64,000 bases of DNA from an uncultured Flavobacteriales bacterium (lineage in GTDB: Bacteria > Bacteroidota > Bacteroidia > Flavobacteriales_D > Parvicellaceae): NCBI GenBank assembly GCA_938075455.1, contig CALJHN010000002.1, positions 56,001 to 120,000 of the forward strand, read 5' to 3'. The translations under genes were made by a program, and so were the position numbers. The notes beneath the pieces are model-generated. The model searched no databases. It was given only the letters and a program-made list of their open reading frames with translations, and was not told where the DNA came from. Position 1 is the stretch's first letter. The number at the start of each line of letters is the position of its first letter. Of this stretch, positions 25,092 to 35,900 are shown in pieces.

Positions 25092-26567
25092 TTAATATGC
25101 TCTAGCAAATATAACTTTCTTAGAACTTGATTCCCCAGTGAGGACACAATTTCCTTTTTCAGAATTCTCTAAAGGAATACATCTGATAGTAGCTTTTGTT
25201 AAATCTTTAATTTTTTGTTCTGATTTAGAATCTCCATTCCAAAAAGCTTCGACAAAACCACCTTTAGTATTTAGAATTTGATTCATTTGATCAATTGAAT
25301 CTACTTGATTAGTATGTTCATTTAAAAACGAGCTAGCTTTTGAAAATAATTCTTCTTGAATCTTATCCAGAGTCTCTAACAATAACTTAGGTAAACCTTC
25401 TTGTGGAACTGAAAATTTAGTTAAATCATCTCTTCTTGCTAGTTCTACAGTTTTGTTCTCCATATCTCTTGGGCCAACAGTAACTCTAAGGGGAATTCCT
25501 TTCATTTCATATTCTGCAAACTTCCACCCAGGTTTTTTATTATCATCGTTGTCAAATTTTACTGAAATATTAAGTTCTGAAAGTTCTTTTTTTAGTTTAA
25601 AAGCATAATCGGAAATAATATTAAGTTGATCTTGATTTTTATAAATAGGAACTATTACTATTTGAATTGGTGACAATTTAGGTGGCAAAACAAGACCTTT
25701 ATCATCTGAATGGGTCATAATTAAAGCTCCCATAAGTCTAGTAGAAACACCCCAAGAAGTAGCCCAAACATGATTCTTTTTTCCTTCTTTATCTGCAAAA
25801 GTAACATCAAATGCTTTTGCAAAGTTTTGACCTAAAAAATGGGAGGTACCTGCTTGTAAAGCTTTACCATCTTGCATAAGAGCTTCAATACAATAGGTTT
25901 CTTCAGCACCAGCAAATCTTTCATTTTCAGATTTAACCCCTTTTATAACTGGTACTGCCATGAAATCTTCAACAAATTTTGCATAAACATCTAGCATTTG
26001 CTCGGTTTCTTCGATAGCTTCTAGTTTAGTAGCATGAGCTGTGTGTCCTTCCTGCCATAAAAACTCTGAAGTTCTAAGAAAAAGTCTTGTCCTCATTTCC
26101 CATCTAACCACATTGGCCCACTGGTTCACTAAAATTGGCAAATCTCTATAGGATTGAATCCATTTTTTATACGTATTCCAAATAATTGTTTCTGAAGTTG
26201 GTCTTATGATTAATTCTTCTTCTAACTTGGCTTCTGGATCTACTACAACTCCAGAACCGTCTTCAGAGTTTTTTAGTCTGTAGTGGGTAACTACCGCACA
26301 TTCTTTGGCAAAACCTTCAACATGAGCAGCTTCTTTACTTAAATAAGACTTAGGAATAAGTAATGGAAAGTAAGCATTTTGATGTCCAGTTTTTTTGAAC
26401 ATTACATCTAATTGATCTTTGATTTTTTCCCAAATAGCATATCCATAGGGTTTAATAATCATACATCCTCTGACATCGGAGTGCTCTGCTAGTTCAGCTT
26501 TTAAAACTAACTCATTATACCATTTTGAAAAATCTTCACTTCTTTTAACAATACCCTTTGACGACAT
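25092..26567 (-). CDS. proS: Prolyl-tRNA synthetase (archaeal/eukaryotic-type)
   Basis: ProS charges tRNA-Pro. At 491 residues and with no insertion editing domain, it is the archaeal/eukaryote-like class, common in Bacteroidota. Class II motifs can be seen: motif 1 around [16 protein letters not shown], motif 2 in [25 protein letters not shown], and motif 3 in [20 protein letters not shown] context, with the anticodon-binding [11 protein letters not shown] after it. The C-terminal zinc-binding-type domain ends in KKVIFARAY. Upstream on the same strand is a 69-base gap with no clear promoter. Confidence 0.95.
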   Translation of the reverse strand: MSSKGIVKRSEDFSKWYNELVLKAELAEHSDVRGCMIIKPYGYAIWEKIKDQLDVMFKKTGHQNAYFPLLIPKSYLSKEAAHVEGFAKECAVVTHYRLKNSEDGSGVVVDPEAKLEEELIIRPTSETIIWNTYKKWIQSYRDLPILVNQWANVVRWEMRTRLFLRTSEFLWQEGHTAHATKLEAIEETEQMLDVYAKFVEDFMAVPVIKGVKSENERFAGAEETYCIEALMQDGKALQAGTSHFLGQNFAKAFDVTFADKEGKKNHVWATSWGVSTRLMGALIMTHSDDKGLVLPPKLSPIQIVIVPIYKNQDQLNIISDYAFKLKKELSELNISVKFDNDDNKKPGWKFAEYEMKGIPLRVTVGPRDMENKTVELARRDDLTKFSVPQEGLPKLLLETLDKIQEELFSKASSFLNEHTNQVDSIDQMNQILNTKGGFVEAFWNGDSKSEQKIKDLTKATIRCIPLENSEKGNCVLTGESSSKKVIFARAY

Positions 26568-26636
26568 ATAAATATATTTGACAGTCTAAATTACCAATTT
26601 GAAGGGATATGTGAGAAGATATAGTAAATAAATACC

Positions 26637-27428
26637 TTATTTGGCACTTAAAACCTTATTTATTTTCCTGTTCATCTTCTTACTTTGCTCATCCGCAAGT
26701 AAAGCATCTACTAATATTCTTCCACTATGTTCGTCAACTATAATTTTCTTTCTTGCTGCAATGTCTAATTGAACTTGAGGTGGAATTTTTATGAAAGAAC
26801 CTCCTGATGCTCCTCTTTCGACAGGGACAACTGCCAAGCCATTTTTGGAAGCTCCTCTTATTCTATTGTAAGCCCTTAGAAATCTATCATCAATGGATTT
26901 AGAAGCTTTTGAGGATTCTTCTATTAATAGCTTCTCTTCTCTTTCTGTTTCTGAAACTATTTCTTCTAATTCTTTTTTCTTAGCTTCTAAAGCTTCTTCT
27001 TTAGCCTTGTAGAGGTTTTGAATCTCATCCAAAATTTCTTTTTTGCTATCAATTCTAGCAGAATTCTCTTTGATTCTCTTTTCTGCAAGCTGAGCTTCCA
27101 ATTCTTGGTACTCAATTTCCTTACTTAAGGAATCAAATTCTCTATTATTTCTAACATTTTTTTGTTTCTCTAAATATTTTTTAATTGAGGACTTAGATTC
27201 CTCAATAATATTTTTCTTTTCAAGAATTAACTGATTGAGACCTTCAGTTTCTTCTTCGACTTTTTCTAACCTTTTGCTAAGACCAACCATTTCATCCTCT
27301 AAATCTTTGACTTCCATAGGCAATTCTCCTCTTACTTCCCTCATATTATCTATTCTAGAATCAATAAATTGAAGATTAAAAAGCGATCTTAAGGTTTCTT
27401 CTGGTGTGTATTTTTTTGTTCTGGCCAT
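26637..27428 (-). CDS. Zinc-ribbon-family coiled-coil protein lacking the zinc cysteines
   Basis: A 263-residue cytoplasmic protein with a long coiled coil (about residues 30-185) and a short C-terminal ribbon. Relatives in many bacteria end in CxxC...CxxC. Here the matching positions are Ser208-Gly-Gly-Ser211 (ERGASGGSF) and Asp232-Glu-His-Ser235 (VDEHSGRIL), so all four ligands are replaced while the framework (IPPQVQLDI, GRILVDALLADEQ) is kept. The protein should therefore not bind zinc in this way. It is three bases from the Nif3-family gene and in the same operon. I believe some flavobacterial relatives share the loss, so this may be a lineage trait. Confidence 0.85.
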   Translation of the reverse strand: MARTKKYTPEETLRSLFNLQFIDSRIDNMREVRGELPMEVKDLEDEMVGLSKRLEKVEEETEGLNQLILEKKNIIEESKSSIKKYLEKQKNVRNNREFDSLSKEIEYQELEAQLAEKRIKENSARIDSKKEILDEIQNLYKAKEEALEAKKKELEEIVSETEREEKLLIEESSKASKSIDDRFLRAYNRIRGASKNGLAVVPVERGASGGSFIKIPPQVQLDIAARKKIIVDEHSGRILVDALLADEQSKKMNRKINKVLSAK

Positions 27429-27430
27429 TT

Positions 27431-28519
27431 TTATAAATAATTAATTGGATTCGTATCAACTGTTGTTAAACGGATTGCAAAATTAATAAATTTTTTCATT
27501 AAAAAATCACTTATTAAATCTATTGTGAATTGTTCTGACTCATAATGCCCAATATCAGCAATTAAAATCCTATTTTCAGCTTCAAAAAATTGATGGTATT
27601 TAAAATCAGAAGTAATAAAAATATCCGCATTTTCATTTATTGCATTTTTCAATAAAAAACTTCCAGAACCACCGCATATGGCAACCTTTTTAATAGGCTT
27701 ATTAATTAATTTAGTATGTCTAACACCTGCAGCGTGAAACTTTTTCTTAATTAAATTTAAAAATTCTAGCTCATCTATTGGCTTTTTTAACTCTCCAATC
27801 ATTCCTGAGCCTGTATTAGAATTATTTTGAAGTTTTAAAATATCATAAGCAACTTCTTCATAAGGGTGAGCGCTATTCATAGATTGAATTATGTCAGAAA
27901 GAAGATAATCTGGGAAAATAACTTCTAATTTTTCTTCTTTTACTTTTTCTAACCTACCTTCTTTCCCCTTGTAAGGGTTTGAACCTGAGACTGGAAGAAA
28001 ACTTCCTTCTCCAGATGAAGAAAAAATACAATTCTTATAATTACCTATATTTCCTGCTCCTGTACTAAAAAGAGCTTTAGAAACTTTTTCTGAATGAGAT
28101 TCTGGAACAAAAACTACCAATTTTAAAAGATTTTGCTTTGGCAAAAGAATTTTTTTTCTTTTTAAACCAATAACCTCTGCAATTTTAGAATTTACTCCAT
28201 TTGGAACATTATCCAAATTAGTGTGGATAGCATAAATATTGATGTGATTTTTAATAGCTTTAAAAATAATAGAACCTGTTAATGAACTATTATTTACATT
28301 TTTAATTTCTCCAAAAATAATTGGATGATGTGCAACTATTAAATTACATTTTTGATGAATAGCATCGTCAATAACTTCCAATGTTACATCTAAAGATACC
28401 AATACGCCTTTTAGCTCACTATTGTAATCCCCAACTTGTAGTCCAGAATTGTCGTAACTCTCTTGTAAATGCAGAGGAGCTATTTTTTCTAAATATTTTG
28501 TTACATCTTTGACTTTCAT
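27431..28519 (-). CDS. Nif3-like dinuclear metal-centre protein
   Basis: A 362-residue member of the Nif3/YbgI/YqfO family, which forms toroidal hexamers with two metals per subunit. Metal-binding residues appear in LIVAHHPIIFGEI, YAIHTNLDNVPNGVN and the C-terminal FITSDFKYHQFF and LIADIGHYESEQF. An insertion in the middle (about residues 135-240) gives the long form. Function is still debated; a GTP cyclohydrolase-like fold was proposed for relatives. Its start codon lies only 30 bases from the divergent lpxK start. Confidence 0.88.
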   Translation of the reverse strand: MKVKDVTKYLEKIAPLHLQESYDNSGLQVGDYNSELKGVLVSLDVTLEVIDDAIHQKCNLIVAHHPIIFGEIKNVNNSSLTGSIIFKAIKNHINIYAIHTNLDNVPNGVNSKIAEVIGLKRKKILLPKQNLLKLVVFVPESHSEKVSKALFSTGAGNIGNYKNCIFSSSGEGSFLPVSGSNPYKGKEGRLEKVKEEKLEVIFPDYLLSDIIQSMNSAHPYEEVAYDILKLQNNSNTGSGMIGELKKPIDELEFLNLIKKKFHAAGVRHTKLINKPIKKVAICGGSGSFLLKNAINENADIFITSDFKYHQFFEAENRILIADIGHYESEQFTIDLISDFLMKKFINFAIRLTTVDTNPINYL

Positions 28520-28536
28520 AATTTGAAAAATGAGTT

Positions 28537-28563
28537 CAAATATAAAACAATGAAATGGTACAA
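28537..28563 (-). promoter_or_regulatory. Possible promoter for the Nif3/zinc-ribbon operon
   Basis: On the minus strand TATATTTG (a perfect -7 match) lies 18 bases ahead of the start codon, with a TTG 16 bases further up. The spacing is shorter than usual. It overlaps the start of the divergent lpxK gene. Confidence 0.4.
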
Positions 28564-29581
28564 TTGGACATTATTGCCAATATCATTGGTGTATTGGATA
28601 ATTACGAGTACTAGAAATTTATTATTTGAGATTGGAATATTCAAGCAGAATAAATTTAATATTGCAATTGTTGGAGTAGGAAATATAACAGTTGGAGGTA
28701 CAGGAAAAACACCTCATTCACAATATATTTCAAAATTATTACAAAAAAATTTTAAGATTGCTGTTTTATCCAAAGGATATGGAAGAAAAACAAAAGAATT
28801 TAAATATGTAAATATAGATAGCAATTGTTATGACGTTGGAGACGAACCTCTTCAAATGAAAAAAAATTTACCAAAAGAAATTGTTGCAGTAGACCATAAA
28901 AGGGCAAATGGAATAAATAGAATTATGAAGGAGCATCCAGAAGTAAACTGTATTATTCTTGATGATGCATTTCAGCACAGAACCGTTAAAATTGGCTACA
29001 ATATTTTACTTTACGACTACAATAACCCTATTTACAAAGATTGGATGATGCCAGTTGGCCTTCTTAGAGAATCTAAATTTGGGATTAAAAGAGCAGATTG
29101 TATAGTAATTTCTAAGTGTCCTGAAAATTTAACCTTGGAAGAATCTAATAGAATAGAGAAAAAACTAAAATTCACAAAAGAGGTTTTTTTTAGTAAAATA
29201 ATTTATGATAAAATAGTTTCATTAAACGGAAATAAAACCATTGAAAAATCTTACCTAAAGAAGGTGTTATTGGTTACTGGAATTGCAAATTCTAGTCCTA
29301 TTATTGAATATTTAGAAAATTTAAATATTCAATTTAAACACCTCAAGTATAATGACCACTTTCAATACCAAAAAAAGGATATAAATAAAATTATTGATAA
29401 TTACAAAAGAGAAAAAAACGAATTAATAATTTTGACAACGGAGAAAGATGCACAGAAAATGAAAGAATTTGAAGAATTATCTAAGTTTCCTGTATACTAT
29501 TTGAAGGTTAGTATTGATTTTATAAGGAATAAAGATAAATTTGAAGAAAAAATTATAAAGTATGTTAAAGCTCATTCATAA
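28550..29581 (+). CDS. lpxK: Tetraacyldisaccharide 4'-kinase
   Basis: LpxK phosphorylates the 4' position of the lipid A disaccharide at the inner membrane. The ATG at 28550 gives the normal start (MKWYNWTLLPISLVYWI); a TTG 27 bases upstream is also in frame but adds no conserved sequence. The N-terminal membrane anchor is followed by the P-loop VGNITVGGTGKTPH, then SKGYGRK, VAVDHKRANGI with the catalytic Asp-His, and LDDAFQHR. It opens a plus-strand operon that ends with another lipid A gene, lpxH, and overlaps punA by 20 bases. Confidence 0.93.
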   Translation: MKWYNWTLLPISLVYWIITSTRNLLFEIGIFKQNKFNIAIVGVGNITVGGTGKTPHSQYISKLLQKNFKIAVLSKGYGRKTKEFKYVNIDSNCYDVGDEPLQMKKNLPKEIVAVDHKRANGINRIMKEHPEVNCIILDDAFQHRTVKIGYNILLYDYNNPIYKDWMMPVGLLRESKFGIKRADCIVISKCPENLTLEESNRIEKKLKFTKEVFFSKIIYDKIVSLNGNKTIEKSYLKKVLLVTGIANSSPIIEYLENLNIQFKHLKYNDHFQYQKKDINKIIDNYKREKNELIILTTEKDAQKMKEFEELSKFPVYYLKVSIDFIRNKDKFEEKIIKYVKAHS

Positions 29582-30374
29582 CAGCGCTGAGTATTTAAAA
29601 AAAGCAACTGACTTTCTTCCGGAAATTGGCATTGTTTTAGGGACTGGTCTTGGTGGTTTAGTTAATGAAATTAAAGCAGAAAAATCTATCTCCTACAAAG
29701 AGATTCCCAACTTTCCTGTTTCAACAGTTGAAGGACACCAAGGGGAATTAATATTTGGTTTATTGGGGAATAAAAAAGTAATTGCAATGCAAGGTAGATT
29801 TCATTTTTATGAGGGCTACACAATGAGTCAAATTGTATTCCCTATAAGAGTTATGAAGTTTTTGGGAATCAATAAATTAATTGTAAGTAATGCCTCAGGA
29901 GGTGTTAATCCAGATTTTGAAATTGGAGATATTATGATCATAAATGACCACATAAACCTTTTTCCAACAAATCCTTTAATTGGCCCTAATATAGAAGAAC
30001 TAGGAACTAGATTTCCAGATATGAGTGATGCATATGATCCAAAGTTAATAGCTCTCGCTCAATCTCTCTCTGAAAATTTGAATTTTAAAACGGTAAATGG
30101 TATTTATGCAGGTCTAACAGGCCCTACTCTTGAGACTCCAGCAGAATACACCTACATTAGAAAAATAGGAGCAGATGCGGTTGGAATGAGCACAGTACCA
30201 GAAGTTATAGCAGCAAGACATATGCAAATTCCCTGTTTTGGATTATCTATAATAACCGATTTAGGAGTTCCAGGAAAAATTGTAAAAGTAACCCACCAGG
30301 ATGTTCAAAATGTTGCTTCTAAAGCAGAACATAACTTGACAAGACTTATTAAAAAACTCTTAGAATCTATTTAG
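29562..30374 (+). CDS. punA: Purine-nucleoside phosphorylase (class II)
   Basis: A 270-residue trimeric-type enzyme that cleaves guanosine, inosine and deoxy forms to base and (deoxy)ribose-1-phosphate. Motifs: IGIVLGTGLGGL, VEGHQGELIFG, MQGRFHFYEGYTM, VSNASGGVNPDFEIGDIM and AVGMSTVPEVIAARH. The base-contact position reads ITDLG rather than ITN, and I cannot say how that shifts substrate preference. The ATG start lies inside the end of lpxK; gatB follows after two bases. Confidence 0.93.
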   Translation: MLKLIHNSAEYLKKATDFLPEIGIVLGTGLGGLVNEIKAEKSISYKEIPNFPVSTVEGHQGELIFGLLGNKKVIAMQGRFHFYEGYTMSQIVFPIRVMKFLGINKLIVSNASGGVNPDFEIGDIMIINDHINLFPTNPLIGPNIEELGTRFPDMSDAYDPKLIALAQSLSENLNFKTVNGIYAGLTGPTLETPAEYTYIRKIGADAVGMSTVPEVIAARHMQIPCFGLSIITDLGVPGKIVKVTHQDVQNVASKAEHNLTRLIKKLLESI

Positions 30375-30376
30375 AA

Positions 30377-31834
30377 ATGGAGCTAGAAAATGCATTATCA
30401 AAATACAAACCTATAATAGGAATTGAAATCCATGCTCAGCTTAAAACCAATTCAAAAGCGTATTGTGGCGACAAAAATGAATTTGGAGCCTCTCCTAACA
30501 CCCTAACTTCTCCTATATCATTGGGCCACCCAGGGACATTACCAAAATTTAATAAAGAATTAGTAAAGCATGCTTTAAAATTAGGCCTGGCTCTAGATTG
30601 TGATATTACAAGAGAAATGCATTTTGATAGGAAAAATTATTTCTATGCAGATTTACCAAAAGGATACCAGATAACTCAAGATAAAAAACCAATTTGCAAA
30701 AACGGTAAAATTTTAATTCGATTAGAAAATAACAAAACCAAGAATATTGAACTAACTAGGATTCATATGGAAGAAGATTCTGGTAAAAGCATACACGATT
30801 TAGACCCATTTAATACACTTATTGACTTAAACAGAGCAGGTGTTCCACTTTTGGAAATAGTTACTGAACCAGTAATTAAAACTTCCAACGAAGCCTATCA
30901 ATATGTTTCTGAAATAAGAAAACTTCTAAGATATTTAGATATATGTGATGGAAATATGGAAGAGGGGAGCATGAGATGTGATGTAAATATTTCAATTATG
31001 CCCATAGAAAACGATAAATTTGGAGATCGAGTAGAAATTAAAAATCTAAATTCGATTAGAAATGTTCAAAGATCTATTGATTATGAAATAGTGAGACAAG
31101 CAAAATTGTTAGATGAAAACAAAAAAGTAAATGTAGAGACAAGAACATTTGATGCGCCAAGTGGAAAAACTAGCGCTATGCGAAAAAAAGAAGCAGCACA
31201 CGATTATAGATATTTTCCAGAACCAGATTTGAATCCAATAAAAATTGAAGAAAAACTGCTCATGGATATTCAATCCTCTATGCCTAATCTTCCAAATGAT
31301 TTATTTGAAAAATTTACATCCAAATATCGATTATCTAATTATGATGCCTTAGTAATTATTGAGCAAAAAGAAATTGCTTTTTATTACGAAAGCATTTTAG
31401 AGTTCACCAAAAACTATAAAGGAGCAACCAATTGGCTAATGGGAAGTATAAAATCCTACTTAAATCAAAAAGCAATTGAAATAACAAATTTTCCAATTAA
31501 GGCTGAAAACATTGGCATTCTTATAAATATGATTGATGATGGAATAATTACTCACTCCTTGGCCAGCCAAAAATTATTTCCAGAGATGTTAAAATATCCA
31601 CATGAAAATCCAAATTCAATAGCTAAAAAAAACCAGTGGACCAATCAACAAAACAAAAATAATTTGGAAGTCTTGATTAGAGAAATATTTGATGAAAATC
31701 CCGAAGAAAAAGAAAGATTTAAAAAGGGAGAAAAAAAACTTATTGGTTTTTTTATTGGTAAAATAATGAAGGCCTCTAAAGGTACAGCAGATCCAAAAAA
31801 AATAAATCAATTACTTAATCAATTAAAAAAATGA
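30377..31834 (+). CDS. gatB: Aspartyl/glutamyl-tRNA amidotransferase subunit B
   Basis: GatB binds Glu-tRNA-Gln or Asp-tRNA-Asn and moves ammonia from GatA to make the amide. The 485-residue length fits. Conserved blocks: GIEIHAQL, SLGHPGTLPKFNKE, HFDRKNYFYADLPKGYQITQ, HMEEDSGKSIHD, DLNRAGVPLLEIVTEP, and EGSMRCDVNISI, with the C-terminal YqeY-like tail ending in GTADPKKINQLLNQ. gatA and gatC are not in the window. The stop overlaps the next start (ATGA). Confidence 0.96.
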   Translation: MELENALSKYKPIIGIEIHAQLKTNSKAYCGDKNEFGASPNTLTSPISLGHPGTLPKFNKELVKHALKLGLALDCDITREMHFDRKNYFYADLPKGYQITQDKKPICKNGKILIRLENNKTKNIELTRIHMEEDSGKSIHDLDPFNTLIDLNRAGVPLLEIVTEPVIKTSNEAYQYVSEIRKLLRYLDICDGNMEEGSMRCDVNISIMPIENDKFGDRVEIKNLNSIRNVQRSIDYEIVRQAKLLDENKKVNVETRTFDAPSGKTSAMRKKEAAHDYRYFPEPDLNPIKIEEKLLMDIQSSMPNLPNDLFEKFTSKYRLSNYDALVIIEQKEIAFYYESILEFTKNYKGATNWLMGSIKSYLNQKAIEITNFPIKAENIGILINMIDDGIITHSLASQKLFPEMLKYPHENPNSIAKKNQWTNQQNKNNLEVLIREIFDENPEEKERFKKGEKKLIGFFIGKIMKASKGTADPKKINQLLNQLKK

Positions 31835-32973
31835 AGAAAATTATTTCAATTCTACTGATTTTAGTTATTATAAGCTGCAAAGGTGAAAAAGCAACTATTA
31901 ATAATGAGAACAATTATTTTTTAGAATTTATTCAACAAAATGATCAATATATTTATTTATATAAAATTGATCGAAATAATCCTTCAAAAATTGACTCTTC
32001 TAAATCCAATAATGGAATTCATCAATTTAACATTAATTTGCAGAAGTCTGATATTTTTTTAGTTGGAACTTCCCCTGAAAAAAGTGTTTTATTTATTGGA
32101 AGTCCTAATGAAAGTAATAAATTTCTTTTTACTAACGGAGAATATGAGGAATTAGTTGTTACAGGTGATTCCACCAACATATTATTACAAAAATACTTTA
32201 AGTTTAGAAATAATATTATTAATCAGATACAGAGTATAAAAACTACCAACGAGGAAGAAAAAATAATAGCTAGAAATAGTATCCTAATGAACTATCAATC
32301 TTATATAAAAAAGTTTATTAATGAAAATAAAAACTCACCATGCCTATTGATGCTTCTTGGTGAAATTCAGAACCCAATAGATTTCAAAAATGAATTAATG
32401 ATTATTAAAAATGTAGTTCAGGAAAAATTTGAAAAACAAAAATATTTGAAGGAAGTAGTTAAGCTAATAGAACAAGCCAAGCAGCAAGAAAATTATATAT
32501 TACAACAAAAAAATAGAGCTAACGAAGAGAAAAATTTAAGAAAACAATTAGGAATAAATATTGGAGCAGTTGCACCTGAAATAAATCTTAAAAGTCCGGA
32601 TGGGAAGTTTATAGCTTTAAGCTCGCTAAAAGGTAAAGTAGTACTTTTAGACTTTTGGGCTTCGTGGTGTAGACCTTGTAGAGCTGAAAATCCTAATGTA
32701 GTTAGGCTGTACAATAAATACAAAGACAAAGGCTTTACAGTCTACAGTGTATCTCTAGACCAAAACAAAGACAAATGGATGGCTGCAATAAATCAGGACC
32801 AATTGACTTGGTCGAGTCATGTTAGTGAGCTAACTGGCTGGAAATCTTCAGCTGGAAATAAATATGGAGTATCTAGTATTCCTAAAACATTTTTAATTGA
32901 TGCAAAAGGAAAAATAATAGCCTATGATTTAAGAGGAAATGATTTAGAAAAAAAACTTTCTGAAATACTGTAA
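31831..32973 (+). CDS. TlpA-like thioredoxin-domain lipoprotein
   Basis: A 380-residue lipoprotein (lipobox VIISC, Cys16) with an N-terminal DUF4369-like beta region (about residues 25-130) and a long linker with helices. The C-terminal thioredoxin domain has VVLLDFWASWCRPCRAENP, whose CxxC is the redox centre, and the cis-Pro motif SIPKTFLIDAKGKI. Such proteins reduce or exchange disulfides in the periplasm, for example in cytochrome c maturation or supply of DsbD-type electrons. The target is unknown. It is translated with gatB (four-base overlap) and is nine bases from the M1 peptidase start. Confidence 0.9.
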   Translation: MKKIISILLILVIISCKGEKATINNENNYFLEFIQQNDQYIYLYKIDRNNPSKIDSSKSNNGIHQFNINLQKSDIFLVGTSPEKSVLFIGSPNESNKFLFTNGEYEELVVTGDSTNILLQKYFKFRNNIINQIQSIKTTNEEEKIIARNSILMNYQSYIKKFINENKNSPCLLMLLGEIQNPIDFKNELMIIKNVVQEKFEKQKYLKEVVKLIEQAKQQENYILQQKNRANEEKNLRKQLGINIGAVAPEINLKSPDGKFIALSSLKGKVVLLDFWASWCRPCRAENPNVVRLYNKYKDKGFTVYSVSLDQNKDKWMAAINQDQLTWSSHVSELTGWKSSAGNKYGVSSIPKTFLIDAKGKIIAYDLRGNDLEKKLSEIL

Positions 32974-32982
32974 TTTTTGACA

Positions 32983-35900
32983 ATGAAGCGTCTAATTATA
33001 ACAATATCTTACTGTTTTGTTGTGATAATTTCTAATAGTCAAGAATACTTTCAACAAAAGGTAGATACTTATATAGACGTAGAATTGGATGATGAAAATC
33101 ATATTTTACGAGGTTTTGAAAAAATGGTGTATTATAACAACTCCTCTTTAACTTTAGATAAGATAATTATTCATCTTTGGCCAAATGCTTATAAGAATAA
33201 TAACACCAATCTCGCTAAACAAAAATATTCGGATGGTAGTATGTCTTTTAAATATGCCGACTCCATAGATTTAGGCTACATAGACTCTCTTGATTTTAAA
33301 GTAAATGGTGAAAAAGTTAAGTGGCAATTTTTAAATGAACAAATAGACATTTCTGAACTTGATCTTACAAAACCTTTAAATCCAGGAGATTCAATAACTA
33401 TTACAACGCCATTTAGAGTTAAGATTCCTTCGGGAAAGTTTTCAAGACTTGGACATATTGGTCAGTCTTATCAAATTACTCAGTGGTTTGCCAAGCCTGC
33501 AGTATTTGATAAAAATGGATGGCATCCTATGTCTTATTTAGATCAAGGAGAATTTTACTCAGAATTTGGAAATTACGATGTGAGTATCACGGTTCCAAAA
33601 AATTACATACTTATGGCTACTGGAGATTTACAGAACGAAGAAGAGCTCGAGTTTCTCAATAAAAAGGCAGAATTAACCTCTCAACTTATTGAAGAAAACA
33701 AACTACCAGTTAAAGATTCTTTTGGCAGAAAAGACATGAGTTTTCCAAAAAGTAGCGTAGAGAAAAAAACATTAAGATTCGTTCAAAAAAACGTTCATGA
33801 TTTTGCATGGTTCACAGATAAAAGGTACCATGTCCTTAAAGGAGAAGTAGATGTAAATAATAGAAAAATAACATCTTGGGCATTATTCACCAATAACGAG
33901 GCCAAGCTATGGAAAAGATCTATAGAGTATATCAATGATGCAACTAAATATTTCTCAAAATGGATTGGAGAATATCCCTACAACCATGTAACGGCAGTTG
34001 ATGGAACTATTAGTGCAGGAGGAGGAATGGAATATCCAAATATAACGGTAATAGGCAGTTCTGGTGATAGTAAATCGCTAGAAACAGTAATTGTTCATGA
34101 AGTTGGACACAACTGGTATTATGGTATTCTAGGAAGTAATGAAAGAGATAATGCTTGGATGGATGAAGGTCTCAATACATATATTGAAATAAGATACATG
34201 GAAGAAAAATATCCAAATGGATATTTCAGAAAAAAGGACTCCACTCAAAATAAATCAAGAGGAATCTCACTAAATATTTCATTGGAAGAAAAAGAATTGC
34301 AACATATTGCCTATCAATTTAATGCCTCTAGAAATTACGACCAACCACTTAAAATGGGATCTAAAGATTTTACCCAAATGAATTATGGAGCAATGGTTTA
34401 TAGTAAAACTGGTATAGGGTTTCATTACTTAAAAGCATATTTAGGTGAAGAGCTTTTTGACAATTGTATGAACGAGTATTACAACCAATGGAAATTTAAA
34501 CATCCAAATCCAAATGATATTAAAGCAGTATTTGAAACTGTTAGTAAAGAAAATTTGGATTGGTTTTTTGAGGATTATATTAAAACCACTAAGAAAACAG
34601 ACTATTTCTTAAAAAAGGTATCAAAAATAAATGACCTAGAATATTTAATTAAATTAAAAAATGTGACAGGCTATAAATCTCCTATCCCTATCCAGATGAT
34701 TAATGATTCTAATGAAATAATTTCTGAAAAATGGATCAATGGATTTAAAAAAGACACAACATTTGTATATAAAACAAGGGTAAATCCAACAAAAATTGCT
34801 TTAGATTATGATGTGATAACCACAGATTATAATTACAAGAACCATATGTCAAGAGTAAGCGGAATATTTAAATTTTACAAACCAATAAAATTCAAATTTC
34901 TGCCAATAAGTATCAATAATAATAAAGAAAATATAATTTACTACTCCCCTATTATAGCTGGGAATGCTTATGATAAAACAATGGCTGGACTAGCACTTTA
35001 TAATTCTAGCATAAACGATAAAAAAGTAGAATGGTTGGTAAATCCTCTTTATGGTTTTGGTTCTAAGAAATTGATTGGATCAGGAAAAATTCAAACCAAT
35101 ATTAATACAAATGGACTTTTCCCAAGAATTGAATTGGGCTATAAAATTAGAAGTTATAATAACGAGCATGATTTTTTAAATAAAGAACAAAGATGGACCA
35201 AACAAGAAATATTTACAGACTTAAGATTTAAATCTAAAAATTTAAGAAGCTCTCCATTTCAAAATATTACAATTAGAACTGTAAGAGTGGATGACTTTTG
35301 GCCAGATGGAACATTTATTAGTCCACCAGAACCAAGAAGAAAGACCGCTTATTATGGTGAAATAGAATACAATTTAAAAAGTAGACAAATTCTAAAACCT
35401 AAAGAATTAAAATTAAATTATATATATGGTTTTAACGAGAAAAGCAACCTAGTAAATTGTTTACAATTAGATTCTAAAATAGAAAAATCTTACAACAATA
35501 ACTCGGATAAAATTAGATGGAGATTTTTTGCTGGCTACCATTTCAACAAAGACATTACCAAACAGTACTCATTTTATCTTAGTGGGAAAAATGGACGAAC
35601 AGATTATTTATATGACAATATTTATTTAGCGAGAAATTCTTCAAATCAAAAATATCTATTATCAAGACAAAATGATAATTCTTATGCTGGATTTAAGGTA
35701 ATGGATACCACTTTAAGAAGTAACAACTGGATGATTTCTAATAATTTTAAAATTGATATTCCAAAACTTCCTTTTGGTGTATTTACCGATCTTGGAGTTT
35801 TCAGTTCTATTGCAGGAAATAATAAAATTAAATGGGGATATAATGTTGGAATTTACGCCAGTGTCGTTGTAAATGAAGAAATAATAGGAATTTATCTTCC

